Under the pieces are notes generated by a model. That model searched no databases. It was not told where the DNA came from and saw only the letters and a program-made list of their open reading frames with translations. Below are positions 1 through 13,506 of a DNA stretch of 64,000 bases, piece by piece. The DNA is taken from NCBI GenBank assembly GCA_032164245.1, contig JAVMKO010000152.1, positions 1-64,000 on the forward strand, given 5' to 3'. A program made the position numbers and the translations under genes. Each line of letters starts with the position of its first letter. The first letter of the stretch is position 1. The stretch is from Sternotherus odoratus (lineage: Eukaryota > Chordata > Testudines > Kinosternidae).

Positions 1-3000
1 CAGCTCGGTGGGTTGTGAAGTGTCGGGGGGGGGCGGGGGGGACAGTATCAGCTTGGTGGGTTGTGAAGTGTCGGGGGGGCGGGGGGGACAGTATCAGATC
101 GGTGGGTTGTGAAGTGTCGGGGGGGGCGGGGGGGACAGTATCAGATCGGTGGGTTGTGAAGTGTCGGGGGGGGGCGGGGGGGACAGTATCAGATCGGTGG
201 GTTGTGAAGTGTCGGGGGGGGCGGGGGGGACAGTATCAGATCGGTGGGTTGTGAAGTGTCGGGGGGGGCGGGGGGGACAGTATCAGATCGGTGGGTTGTG
301 AAGTGTCGGGCGGGGCGGGGGGGACAGTATCAGATCGGTGGGTTGTGAAGTGTCGGGGGGGGGCGGGGGGGACAGTATCAGATCGGTGGGTTGTGAAGTG
401 TCGGGGGGGGCGGGGGGGACAGTATCAGATCGGTGGGTTGTGAAGTGTCGGGGGGGCGGGGGGGACAGTATCAGATCGGTGGGTTGTGAAGTGTCGGGGG
501 GGCGGGGGGGACAGTATCAGATCGGTGGGTTGTGAAGTGTCGGGGGGGGCGGGGGGGGACAGTATCAGATCGGTGGGTTGTGAAGTGTCGGGGGGGGGCG
601 GGGGGGACAGTATCAGATCGGTGGGTTGTGAAGTGTCGGGGGGGGGGCGGGGGGGACAGTATCAGATCGGTGGGTTGTGAAGTGTCGGGGGGGGGCGGGG
701 GGGGACAGTATCAGATCGGTGGGTTGTGAAGTGTCGGGGGGGGCGGGGGGGACAGTATCAGATCGGTGGGTTGTGAAGTGTCGGGGGGGGGGCGGGGGGA
801 CAGTATCAGATCGGTGGGTTGTGAAGTGTCGGGGGGGCGGGGGGGACAGTATCAGATCGGTGGGTTGTGAAGTGTCGGGGGGCGGGGGGGGACAGTATCA
901 GATCGGTGGGATGTGAAGTGTCGGGGGGGGCGGGGGGGACAGTATCAGATCGGTGGGTTGTGAAGTGTCGGGGGGGCGGGGGGGACAGTATCAGATCGGT
1001 GGGTTGTGAAGTGGCGGGGGGGCGGGGGGGACAGTATCAGATCGGTGGGTTGTGGGGGGGCGGGGGGGACAGTATCAGATCGGTGGGTTGTGAAGTGTCG
1101 GGGGGGGGCGGGGGGGACAGTATCAGATCGGTGGGTTGTGAAGTGTCGGGGGGGCGGGGGGGACAGTATCAGATCGGTGGGTTGTGAAGTGTCGGGGGGG
1201 GCGGGGGGGACAGTATCAGATCGGTGGGTTGTGAAGTGTCGGGGGGGGCGGGGGGACAGTATCTGATCGGTGGGATGTGAAGTGTCGGGGGGGCGGGGGG
1301 GACAGTATCAGATCGGTGGGTTGTGAAGTGTCGGGGGGGGGGACAGTATCAGATCGGTGGGTTGTGAAGTGTCGGGGGGGGCGGGGGGGACAGTATCAGA
1401 TCGGTGGGTTGTGAAGTGTCGGGGGGGGTGGGGGGGACAGTATCAGATCGGTGGGTTGTGAAGTGTCGGGGGGGCGGGGGGGACAGTATCAGATCGGTGG
1501 GTTGTGAAGTGTCGGGGGGGGCGGGGGGGACAGTATCAGATCGGTGGGTTGTGAAGTGTCGGGGGGGGCGGGGGGGACAGTATCAGATCGGTGGGTTGTG
1601 AAGGGGCGGGGGGGACAGTATCAGATCGGTGGGTTGTGAAGTGTCGGAGGGGGCGGGGGGGACAGTATCAGATCGGTGGGTTGTGAAGTGTCGGGGGGGC
1701 GGGGGGGACAGTATCAGATCGGTGGGTTGTGAAGTGTCGGGGGGGGCGGGGGGGGACAGTATCAGATCGGTGGGTTGTGAAGTGTCGGGGGGGGCGGGGG
1801 GGACAGTATCAGATCGGTGGGTTGTGAAGTGTCGGGGGGGCGGGGGGGGACAGTATCAGATCGGTGGGTTGTGAAGTGTCGGGGGGGCGGGGGGGACAGT
1901 ATCAGATCGGTGGGTTGTGAAGTGTCGGGGGGGGGCGGGGGGGACAGTATCAGATCGGTGGGTTGTGAAGTGTCGGGGGGGGCGGGGGGGACAGTATCAG
2001 ATCGGTGGGTTGTGAAGTGGCGGGGGGGACAGTATCAGATCGGTGGGTTGTGAAGTGTCGGGGGGGGGCGGGGGGGACAGTATCAGATCGGTGGGTTGTG
2101 AAGTGTCGGGGGGGACGGGGGGGACAGTATCAGATCGGTGGGTTGTGAAGTGTCGGGGGGGGCGGGGGGACAGTATCAGATCGGTGGGTTGTGAAGTGTC
2201 GGGGGGGGGCGGGGGGGACAGTATCAGATCGGTGGGTTGTGAAGTGTCGGGGGGGCGGGGGGGACAGTATCAGATCGGTGGGTTGTGAAGTGTCGGGGGG
2301 GGCGGGGGGGACAGTATCAGATCGGTGGGTTGTGAAGTGTCGGGGGGGGCGGGGGGGACAGTATCAGATCGGTGGGTTGTGAAGTGTCGGGGGGGGCGGG
2401 GGGGACAGTATCAGATCGGTGGGTTGTGAAGTGTCGGGGGGGGCGGGGGGGACAGTATCAGATCGGTGGGTTGTGAAGTGTCGGGGGGGCGGGGGGGACA
2501 GTATCAGATCGGTGGGTTGTGAAGTGTCGGGGGGGGGGGCGGGGGGGACAGTATCAGCTCGGTGGGTTGTGAAGTGTCGGGGGGGGGCGGGGGGGACAGT
2601 ATCAGCTTGGTGGGTTGTGAAGTGTCGGGGGGGCGGGGGGGACAGTATCAGATCGGTGGGTTGTGAAGTGTCGGGGGGGGCGGGGGGGACAGTATCAGAT
2701 CGGTGGGTTGTGAAGTGTCGGGGGGGGCGGGGGGGGACAGTATCAGATCGGTGGGTTGTGAAGTGTCGGGGGGGGCGGGGGGGACAGTATCAGATCGGTG
2801 GGTTGTGAAGTGTCGGGGGGGGCGGGGGGGACAGTATCAGATCGGTGGGTTGTGAAGTGTCGGGCGGGGCGGGGGGGACAGTATCAGATCGGTGGGTTGT
2901 GAAGTGTCGGGGGGGGGCGGGGGGGACAGTATCAGAGGTTGTGAAGTGTCGGGGGGGGCGGGGGGACAGTATCAGATCGGTGGGTTGTGAAGTGTCGGGG

Positions 3001-5640
3001 GGGGGGCGGGGGGACAGTATCAGCTCGTGGGTTGTGAAGTGTCGGGGGGGCGGGGGGGACAGTATCAGATCGGTGGGTTGTGAAGTGTCGGGGGGGCGGG
3101 GGGGACAGTATCAGATCGGTGGGTTGTGAAGTGTCGGGGGGGCGGGGGGGACAGTATCAGATCGGTGGGTTGTGAAGTGTCGGGGGGGGGGGCGGGGGGG
3201 GACAGTATCAGATCGGTGGGTTGTGAAGTGTCGGGGGGGCGGGGGGGACAGTATCAGATCGGTGGGTTGTGAAGTGTCGGGGGGGGCGGGGGGGACAGTA
3301 TCAGATCGGTGGGTTGTGAAGTGTCGGGGGGGGCGGGGGGGACAGTATCAGATCGGTGGGTTGTGAAGTGTCGGGGGGGGCGGGGGGGACAGTATCAGAT
3401 CGGTGGGTTGTGAAGTGTCGGGGGGGGGCGGGGGGGACAGTATCAGATCGGTGGGTTGTGAAGTGTCGGGGGGGGGGCGGGGGACAGTATCAGATCGGTG
3501 GGTTGTGAAGTGTCGGGGGGGCGGGGGGACAGTATCAGATCGGTGGGTTGTGAAGTGTCGGGGGGGGCGGGGGGGACAGTATCAGATCGGTGGGTTGTGA
3601 AGTGTCGGGGGGGCGGGGGGGACAGTATCAGATCGGTGGGTTGTGAAGTGTCGGGGGGGGCGGGGGGGGACAGTATCAGATCGGTGGGTTGTGAAGTGTC
3701 GGGGGGGGCGGGGGGGACAGTATCAGATCGGTGGGTTGTGAAGTGTCGGGGGGGGCCGGGGGGGGACAGTATCAGATCGGTGGGTTGTGAAGTGTCGGGG
3801 GGGGCGGGGGGGACAGTATCAGATCGTGGGTTGTGAAGTGTCGGGGGGGCGGGGGGACAGTATCAGATCGGTGGGTTGTGAAGTGTCGGGGGGCGGGGGG
3901 GACAGTATCAGATCGTGGGTTGTGAAGTGTCGGGGGGGCGGGGGGACAGTATCAGATCGGTGGGTTGTGAAGTGTCGGGGGGGCGGGGGGACAGTATCAG
4001 ATCGGTGGGTTGTGAAGTGTCGGGGGGGCGGGGGGACAGTATCAGATCGGTGGGTTGTGAAGTGTCGGGGGGGCGGGGGGACAGTATCAGATCGGTGGGT
4101 TGTGAAGTGTCGGGGGGGGCGGGGGGGACAGTATCAGATCGGTGGGTTGTGAAGTGTCGGTCGGGGGGCGGGGGGGACAGTATCAGATCGGTGGGTTGTG
4201 AAGTGTCGGGGGGGGCGGGGGGGACAGTATCAGATCGGTGGGTTGTGAAGTGTCGGGGGGGGCGGGGGGACAGTATCAGATCGGTGGGTGTGAAGTGTCG
4301 GGGGGGGGCGGGGGACAGTATCAGATCGGTGGGTTGTGAAGTGTCGGGGGGGGCGGGGGGACAGTATCAGATCGGTGGGTTGTGAAGTGTCGGGGGGGGC
4401 GGGGGACAGTATCAGATCGGTGGGTTGTGAAGTGGCGGGGGGCGGGGGGACAGTATCAGATCGGTGGGTTGTGAAGTGTCGGGGGGGGCGGGGGGGACAG
4501 TATCAGATCGGTGGGTTGTGAAGTGTCGGGGGGGGCGGGGGGACAGTATCAGATCGGTGGGTTGTGAAGTGTCGGGGGGGCGGGGGGACAGTATCAGATC
4601 GGTGGGTTGTGAAGTGTCGGGGGGGGCGGGGGGGACAGTATCAGATCGGTGGGTTGTGAAGTGTCGGGGGGGGCGGGGGGGACAGTATCAGATCGGTGGG
4701 TTGTGAAGTGTCGGGGGGCGGGGGGGACAGTATCAGATCGGTGGGTGATGAAGTGTCGGGGGGGCGGGGGGGACAGTATCAGATCGGTGGGTTGTGAAGT
4801 GTCGGGGGGGGCGGGGGGACAGTATCAGATCGGTGGGTTGTGAAGTGTCGGGGGGGCGGGGGGGACAGTATCAGATCGGTGGGTTGTGAAGTGTCGGGGG
4901 GGGGGCGGGGGGGACAGTATCAGATCGGTGGTTGTGAAGTGTCGGGGGGGCGGGGGGGACAGTATCAGATCGGTGGGTTGTGAAGTGTCGGGGGGCGGGG
5001 GGACAGTATCAGATCGGTGGGTTGTGAAGTGTCGGGGGGGGCGGGGGGGACAGTATCAGATCGGTGGGTTGTGAAGTGTCGGGGGGGGCGGGGGGACAGT
5101 ATCAGATCGGTGGGTTGTGAAGTGTCGGGGGGGGCGGGGGGACAGTATCAGATCGGTGGGTTGTGAAGTGTCGGGGGGGGGCGGGGGGGGACAGTATCAG
5201 ATCGGTGGGTTGTGAAGTGTCGGGGGGGCGGGGGGACAGTATCAGATCGGTGGGTTGTGAAGTGTCGGGGGGGGCGGGGGGGACAGTATCAGATCGGTGG
5301 GTGTTGTGAAGTGTCGGGGGGGCGGGGGGGACAGTATCAGATCGGTGGGTTGTGAAGTGTCGGGGGGGCGGGGGGGACAGTATCAGATCGGTGGGTTGTG
5401 AAGTGTCGGGGGGGGGCGGGGGGGGACAGTATCAGATCGGTGGGTTGTGAGTGTCGGGGGGGGCGGGGGGGACAGTATCAGATCAGTGGGTTGTGAAGTG
5501 TCGGGGGGGGGCGGGGGGGGACAGTATCAGATCGGTGGGTTGTGAAGTGTCGGGGGGGCGGGGGGGACAGTATCAGATCGGTGGGTTGTGAAGTGTCGGG
5601 GGGGGCGGGGGGGGACAGTATCAGATCGGTGGGTGATGTG
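1..5640. repeat. G-rich 46-47 bp satellite array
   Basis: About 120 head-to-tail units. Each unit reads GGTGGGTTGTGAAGTGTC, then 6-10 G, a single C, 5-8 G, then ACAGTATCAGATC. Length changes are almost all in the two G runs, as expected for polymerase slippage. A few units lack part of the core, for example near 1053, 1337, 1600 and 2020. The array is cut by the left edge of the window and ends at about 5640, where the last unit grades into unique sequence. Short open frames through it are by-products of the repeat and not genes. Two long G runs separated by one C in every unit make G-quadruplex formation likely on the plus strand, which is an inference. Confidence 0.97.
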
Positions 5641-6920
5641 AGTGTTGGGGGTTGTCATGTGCCCGGCCTTGCGGCTCTTTTTCCTAGAGCTGGGTATCTC
5701 TGGTGGCCTGTTCGCTGTCGCACAGGGGGGCGGGTATCTCCTGGGGAGGCAGGACAGGGGCTAGGGGGAGCCTGGTGCTGTTTTACAGGCTCGATCTAGG
5801 TCCCCCTGTCGACTCCTGGGATCACTGCCATGCCCAGTGCACAGCGTGTCGGGAGGAAATCCCCTGCGCTAGCCCAGGGGGTGTCAAGCAACCAGTGTGA
5901 GGGGTTCCTCTGTAAAGCATCGGGATCCGGCAGGACGGAGGAGGGAGTCCAGGCAAACCCCATGGCATGTCCTGCTAGAGGGCAGGTGGGGGTCCTAGGA
6001 AGGCAGTTGGGGGATCCCAGCCACGCCCAGTCACCAGGATCACTTTCTATCCACTTCTCAAACACTGTGAGGTGAAATCACCGAGTTTGCTTTTATCCTC
6101 TTTGGAAATCTGCATGAACTTCTGGTTCTGTAAGGAAAATTTGTGACCCGAGTCCCTGTCCTAGTTCTGGGGGGCGAGGGAGGTGGGAAGGGGGTTAGCA
6201 CTGCCTCACAATGGTCTCGTCCACAGCATTCTGGACTCATTCTTTCAGAAATCTGTTTTCACTGAGACCATAGTCACTGCATGGAAAGACAAAGAGTGAC
6301 TCCAGAAGGGCGGTGGGGCAAATAAGATCAGCAATTCTCCCTGTGAGGAGGGTCTCCTACTAGCTAGCTGCTCTCCCCAGAGAGCCAGAGGAGGGAGGGT
6401 TGCTTAAATGCTCTGTCCCTTTCTGCTCGGGATATTGGGGTTCAGCTTCCTGGGTCCAATGCTGAAGCCTCCATTGTGATGCAGGAGATCAGGCTTAGCA
6501 GATGCTGCTCCCCCAGCGAGGTTCTGTGCTGGGAAGTGACCTTAATTAAACCTTCTTCTCTGCCTGGCCCATGAGAACAAGAAAAGGAGCAGACAGAGGA
6601 AAATCCAGTTTCTGACTCCAAATACCTCCTGCTGGGGTGTGGCTGCTGTGGGGTCAGTGTCCAAGGGAATCACCTAAAAGGACTCCTTTGGTTTGTCACA
6701 TGAGGAGGGGATGGAGAAGGAGAAGGGAGGTTAAAAATGTGTCTGTGGGCTTAGCCTGGCAGAAGGGGCCAGGTCTACACTGTAATAAAGACTTTGAGCA
6801 TCTTTCCAAGATGGCAAAATCTGATGTCTGTCTGCAGAGAAAGACAATTCCCCCAGGCTCATGTGAAATTAACTAAAGCCTGTTTTGAAACCTGAACAAT
6901 TACCTTTCTCCCCCTCCCAG
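5641..6920. other. Non-coding flank upstream of KRAB copy 1
   Basis: No gene is recognised. From about 5930 the sequence is duplicated at about 8190-9167 and more distantly at 25340-25814. The segment holds the shared intronic or upstream sequence that precedes each KRAB start exon. The 5640-5930 part is unique in this window. Confidence 0.7.
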
Positions 6921-7009
6921 GCTGCAGAATGGCGTCCATGTTTCCCTCCAGTTCATCCAGTCCTCCCATGGGAGAGGGGAGAGAAATGACTGCAGAGGAG
7001 CCAGTTCAG
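6921..7009 (+). CDS. KRAB-ZNF start exon, copy 1 (broken donor)
   Basis: A pyrimidine tract and AG at 6919-6920 precede a short exon with ATG at 6929. It encodes 27 residues beginning MASMFPSSSSSPPMGEG and ending in phase 0 after CAG at 7009. The same exon is found at 9168-9256 and 25815-25903, each with a GT donor directly after it. Here the base pair after the exon is AT, not GT (ATAGGG against GTAGGG), so the normal 5' splice site is lost. The exon is Ser/Pro-rich and precedes the KRAB-A exon, as in many reptile KRAB zinc-finger genes. It may be a dead duplicate, or transcripts may bypass it from an exon further upstream. It is assigned by homology to its sister copies and not by transcript evidence. 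Confidence 0.6.
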
Positions 7010-7659
7010 ATAGGGATTATCAGGGGGTTGCTGGTGAGTTCTTGCAGGAGGGAAAGGGACAGAAAATACACCGGGGATGGGAAGGTTTTGCACAGTCTGG
7101 TTTGTAGGTAGGAGTGGGGCAGGAAATGCAGAGGGTTGAGAAAGGGAAGAGGACGGGGTGTGGCAAACCTGCTGGGACTTGTTTAATAAGTGGCCTAGAT
7201 TCTAGGAACAGACCTATGAGGGTCAGGGATGGAAATACCCTAATTTGTGACACAAAAGAATCCACCTACATGGGGCTAGGAAAACTGACCAGACTCCCAG
7301 TGCTCCAGTCTGATCTGACTAATCAGTGGCTGCTGAGAGATCTGAAGGGGGCACCCACCAGTGAGGTTTAGGGGACATTCCCCTCCCTTCATATGCACTT
7401 CCTCTGAATGAGGAGGTTGTTGGGCTTCCTACCAGGGAATTCTCCCTCGATCCTGTGGTGGGCTCCATCTCCTGTATCAGTCTGTGGCTAGTAGGCATGT
7501 GATGGATCTTCTGGGAGAGAGGAGGGGCTCTCTCTTTGTCCCCTCACACTGGTGTTTCCGGGATGCTCTGAGGGGGTTAGGGGTAGGACTCTTTTGACTG
7601 CGATCCACCTAGAGCTTCCATTTGATTGACTCCTCTTCCCCAAAATAGAGGGGCTGTGA

Positions 7660-9167
<1,508 letters not shown>

Positions 9168-9256
9168 GCCGCAGTATGGCATCCCTGTTTTCCTACAGTT
9201 CATCCAGTCCTCCCATGGGAGAGGGGAGAGAAATGGATGCAGAGGAGCCAGTTCAG
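9168..9256 (+). CDS. KRAB-ZNF start exon, copy 2
   Basis: An AG at 9166-9167 after a pyrimidine tract starts the exon, the ATG is at 9176, and GTAGGG at 9257 is an intact donor. The 27 codons (MASLFSYSSSSPPMGEG to the phase-0 end at CAG) are homologous to copies 1 and 3. With the KRAB-A exon at 9893-10019 it forms the only start plus KRAB pair in the window with all splice signals and a full-length KRAB-A box. It is therefore the best candidate for the 5' coding end of the zinc-finger gene whose fingers lie at 35156-36291. Confidence 0.7.
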
Positions 9257-9850
9257 GTAGGGATTATTGCGGGGGGTTGCACAGTCTGGTTTGTAGGTAG
9301 GAGTGGGGCAGGAAATGCAGAGGGTGGGAAAGGGAGGAGGATAGGGTGTGGCAAACCTGCTGGGAGTTGTTTAATAAGTGGCCTAGATTCCAGGAACAGA
9401 CCTATGAGGGTCAGAGGTGGAAATACCCTCATTTGTGAAACAGAAAATAACCCAGCTACATGGGGCTAGAAAAACTGACCAGACTCCCAGTGCTGGAGTC
9501 TGATCTGACTAATCTGTGGCTGCCGAGAGATCTGAAGGGGGCATCCACCAGTGAGGTTTAGGGGAGATTCCCCTCCCTTCATATGCAGCTCCTCTGAATG
9601 AGGAGGTTGTTGGGCTTCCTACCAGGGACTTTTCCCTTGATCCTGCTCTGGGCTCCATCTCCTATATCAGTCTGTGGCTAGTAGGCATGTGATGGATCTT
9701 CTGGGAGAGAGGAGGGGCTCTCTCTTTGTCCCCTCACACTGGTATTTCCTGCATGCTCTGCGGAGGTTGGGGGTGGGACTCTTTTGACTGCGATCCACCT
9801 ACAGCTTCCATTTGATTGACTCCTCTTCCCCAAAAATAGAGGGGCTGTGA

Positions 9851-10391
<541 letters not shown>

Positions 10392-10622
10392 TGGGGTGGT
10401 GGGATAGCTCAGTGGTTTGAGCATTGGCCTGCTTAAACCTAGGGTTGTGAGATTAATCCCTGGGGGGGAGGGGCTATTTTGGGATCTGGGACAAAAAAAT
10501 CTATCGGGACAGTATTTGGTCCTGCTAGTGTAGTCAGGGGACTGGACTCAATGACCTTTCATGGTCCTTTCAGTTCTATGAGATAGGTATCTCCATAATT
10601 ATTATTATTATTATTATGATTA
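10392..10622 (+). mobile_element. Cry-type tRNA-derived SINE
   Basis: The head resembles a tRNA with pol III boxes (TAGCTCAGTGGTTTGAGCA and GGTTGTGAGATT). The CR1-like tail reads GGGGACTGGACTCAATGACC and ends in an ATT-rich 3' tract near 10600. Two better preserved copies occur at 12386 and 39062. This SINE family is known from cryptodiran turtles and is the main lineage clue. Confidence 0.85.
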
Positions 10623-10629
10623 TTGTTAT

Positions 10630-11222
10630 TATTATTTAAAAAAAATTATAGTCTTGGCCTTCACAATATGCTCTGGCAAAGAGTTCCACAGGTTGATGGT
10701 GTGTTGTGTGAAGAAATACTTCCTTTTGTTTGTTTTAAACCTGCTACCTATTAATTTCATTGGGTGATTTTTATTGTGTTATGAGAGAGTAAATCACACT
10801 CCCTTATTTACTTTCTCCACTCTTCTCATGATTTTAGAAACCTCTCTCATATCTCCCCTTCATCTCTTTTCCAAGATGAAAAGTCCCAGTCTTTTTAATC
10901 TCTCATACAGAAGCTGTTAAATACACCTAATAACATTTTTGGGCCTCTGTCTAGATCATTTCCAATTCCAATATATCTTTTTTTCTGGTGGGGTGACCAC
11001 ATCTGCAGGCAGTATTCAAGACGTGGGTGTATAATGGATTTATATAGCGGCAATATGATCTTTTCTGTCTTATTATCTATCTCTTTCTTCATGATTCCCA
11101 ACAATCTGTTCACTTTTTGATTGCCTCTGCAGCTTGATTGACTATTTTCAGCGAACTATCCACAGTGACTCCAAAATCCCTCTCTTGAGTGGTAACAGCT
11201 AATTGAGACCCCATCATTTTAT
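10630..11222 (-). mobile_element. CR1 LINE 3' fragment
   Basis: Minus-strand translation gives the C-terminal reverse-transcriptase segment of CR1 LINEs, including LLGIMKK, LYKSIIHPRLEYC and a W-S-P-H-K-K block. It is followed toward lower coordinates by the typical 3' region. It is 5' truncated and disrupted, hence inactive. A homologous fragment lies at 27425-28125. Confidence 0.85.
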
Positions 11223-12385
11223 ATGTGTAGTTGGGATTATGTTTTCCAATGGGCTGCAATATGTGGTATCCTGACATCTAGTACTGCTGGGATCCTGCAT
11301 TCCAAAATATCCCTGCCCTTCCTGTTCCCTTTCTCCACTGAACTCCACCAGCCCATGGTTACTAATCACAGCTTCCCCAGGACTCTCTCATTGTCTCTGG
11401 ACCACTCTGTTAGCAAGAAGCAGTGCCTGGGAATCTTATCCTCTGTCTCTGATTTCTGGGACATGGATTTACTTTCTCAGTGTTTCAGGAGACTCTTTGA
11501 AATTGAATGTGTGGGACATTAACCACAGTGCAATCTGGACTGTTGAAGATCCGTGTCCCCTCAGTTCCCCAGGCTGGTGTTTCCTTGACTTTGCTTTACT
11601 GTGAGAACAGCCACTCCTGGGCAGTTAACACACAGTCTCCAGCCTGTAACTCGCTCCCAGAAACACAGGATTGAGTGCTGCTAGTCAGCCACTCATGAAT
11701 TACAGTGCACCACAGGAGAACCCCAGAAAATTCTCTGATCTCAGACTTCCCCTAGGAATGTGCATCTTGCCCTTTACACAACACTGCTGAACACAAGCTC
11801 ATATGACGTCTGTCATTTCCTCAGTGGAAAATGACATGCACCAGCCTTGTTATCCCAAATGGGGCTTCCAACACACTTTCATCCACACACACTGTGAAGG
11901 GTTGAGATCACAGAAACCCCCTTAGGAGCTGCCACCCATTGTGCCAAGGCTACTCCTGCCTCAGTTTTCCTGTCCCAACAGCTTAGGACCTCAGTACCCT
12001 GCCAGGTCTGAGCCACGTCCCCTAACAGCTGTGGGCTTTCCTGGAAACAGGCAGGAGGTATTCTTACCTCTGGCACTCAGATGCTCAACTCCCAATGGGG
12101 TCAAACCCTGAATAAAATTTGTTTTGCCCTGTATAAAGCTTATACAGGGCAAACTCATAGATTGTTCGCCCTCCATAACAATGATAGAGAGAGATGCACA
12201 GCTGTTCCCCCCCACCCCCAGGTACTAACATGTACTTCAGGTTAATTAATAAGTAAAAAGTGATTTTAATAAAGACAGGAAATAGGATTGAAGTGGTTCA
12301 AAGTAGTAACAGACAGAGTACAGTGAATTACCAAACAAAATAAACAGAACACGCAAATCGAACACTATTCCAGCAAAAATAGGGG
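11223..12385. other. Non-coding block shared with 30230-30850
   Basis: No gene is seen. About 11310-11870 matches about 30240-30800 at high identity, which shows that this stretch belongs to the duplicated KRAB-unit backbone or to a shared interspersed repeat. A poly-C patch lies near 12210. Confidence 0.6.
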
Positions 12386-12592
12386 GGAGGGATAGCTCAG
12401 TGGTTTGAGCATTGGCCCCCTAAACCCAGGGTTGTGAGTTCAATCCTTGAGGGGGCAATTTAGGGATCTGGGGCAAAAAATCTGTCAGGGGACAGTACTC
12501 AATCCTGCTAGTGTAGGCAGGGGACTGGACTCGATGACCTTCAAGGTCTTTCCAGTTCTAGGAGATTGGTATATCTCCATTTATTTATTAAA
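12386..12592 (+). mobile_element. Cry-type tRNA-derived SINE
   Basis: A well preserved copy with A box TAGCTCAGTGGTTTGAGC, B box GGTTGTGAGTTCAATCC and the CR1-related tail GGACTGGACTCGATGACC. It ends in a T/A-rich tract near 12590. Confidence 0.9.
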
Positions 12593-13163
12593 AAGCCTCA
12601 CCCTCTGTGAATTCCTTCTTTCGGGCTAAACTCCCTGTTAGCCTGGGTCCAGCAATCACTCGCACCCCCCTGCAGTCACAGTCCTCTGTTCCAGTTTCTT
12701 CCAGGGATCCTTGGGGGGTGGAGGGCTGTTGCTTGAACCAGCTGAGAGGTCTCTCCCAGGTTTATATAGGCTTCCTCCTGTGAGTGGAGAGCCCCTCCTC
12801 CTTCCTGTGCAGAGTCCACATGGCCTCTCAGAGCACATGGCTCAGTTGCAGGCCCGAACCAGTCTCCCCTCACCACCAGCCAGGCTGCATTCCTCAGGCA
12901 GATGAGGTGTGGACGGGCGTCTACAAAGTTCATTGTTTGCTTGATTGGTTCTCAATTGGCCTTAACTGGGAACAGTTTTTCTCAGAGAGCTGTTCAGCTG
13001 CTTTCCAAAGTCTACATACAACCAACCAAGCACGTAGTCAATATTCATAACTCTGAATACAACACAGACACATACATACAAATAGGATGAACAGATCCAG
13101 TGGATCATTAGCTTCACAGAGAGAGAACTTTTTTGCAAAACCATATTCCAGTAACCATATATT
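12593..13163. other. Left flank of DIRS element A
   Basis: No gene is seen. About 12640-12780 resembles 29595-29760 (shared TGGGTCCAGCAATCACTC and following text). It is therefore part of the duplicated locus backbone, interrupted at 13163 by the DIRS insertion. Confidence 0.6.
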
Positions 13164-13342
13164 CTTCTTCGAGTGCTTGCTCATGTCCATTCCCATATGT
13201 GTGTGTGCGTTCCGCGCATGCCCGGTCGGACAGCTTTTCCCCAGCGGTACCCGTAGGGTCGGCAGGGGCGACCCCTGGAGTGGCGCCCTTATGGCCATGT
13301 ATATATGCCCCTGCCGACCCTCCCCCGCTCAGTTCCTTCTTT
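13164..13342 (+). repeat. Left inverted terminal repeat of DIRS A
   Basis: It begins TTCTTCTTCGAGTGCTTGC and includes a TATATA box at about 13300. It is the reverse complement of 25089-25246. Because the repeats are inverted, the right copy carries the same promoter-like TATA in the opposite direction. Confidence 0.9.
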
Positions 13343-13506
13343 CCGTCCTTGGCGGTGGCTGGAACAGCTTACTCCTTTGTCAGTAGCGGTATCTTGTTCT
13401 TCTAGTTAGTTAGGTATTTAGGGTTAATTGTTCTTATCGTTAGCATTGTTATAGTTCTTTAGTGTTAAGTAGTTGTTAAGTAGTGTTAGATCTCTGACGC
13501 CGGGTT

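Noticed and set aside
1..5640. Regular repeats as a CRISPR array
   Set aside because: There are no unique spacers, the units are contiguous, and the genome is vertebrate.
15..5799. Chain of short open frames in the satellite
   Set aside because: They reflect stop-free phases of a 46-47 bp unit. They have no domain, no start context and a composition identical to the repeat.
10420..10460. Stand-alone tRNA genes at the TAGCTCAGTGG sites of 10392, 12386 and 39062
   Set aside because: These are SINE heads followed by CR1-like tails, not tRNA genes.
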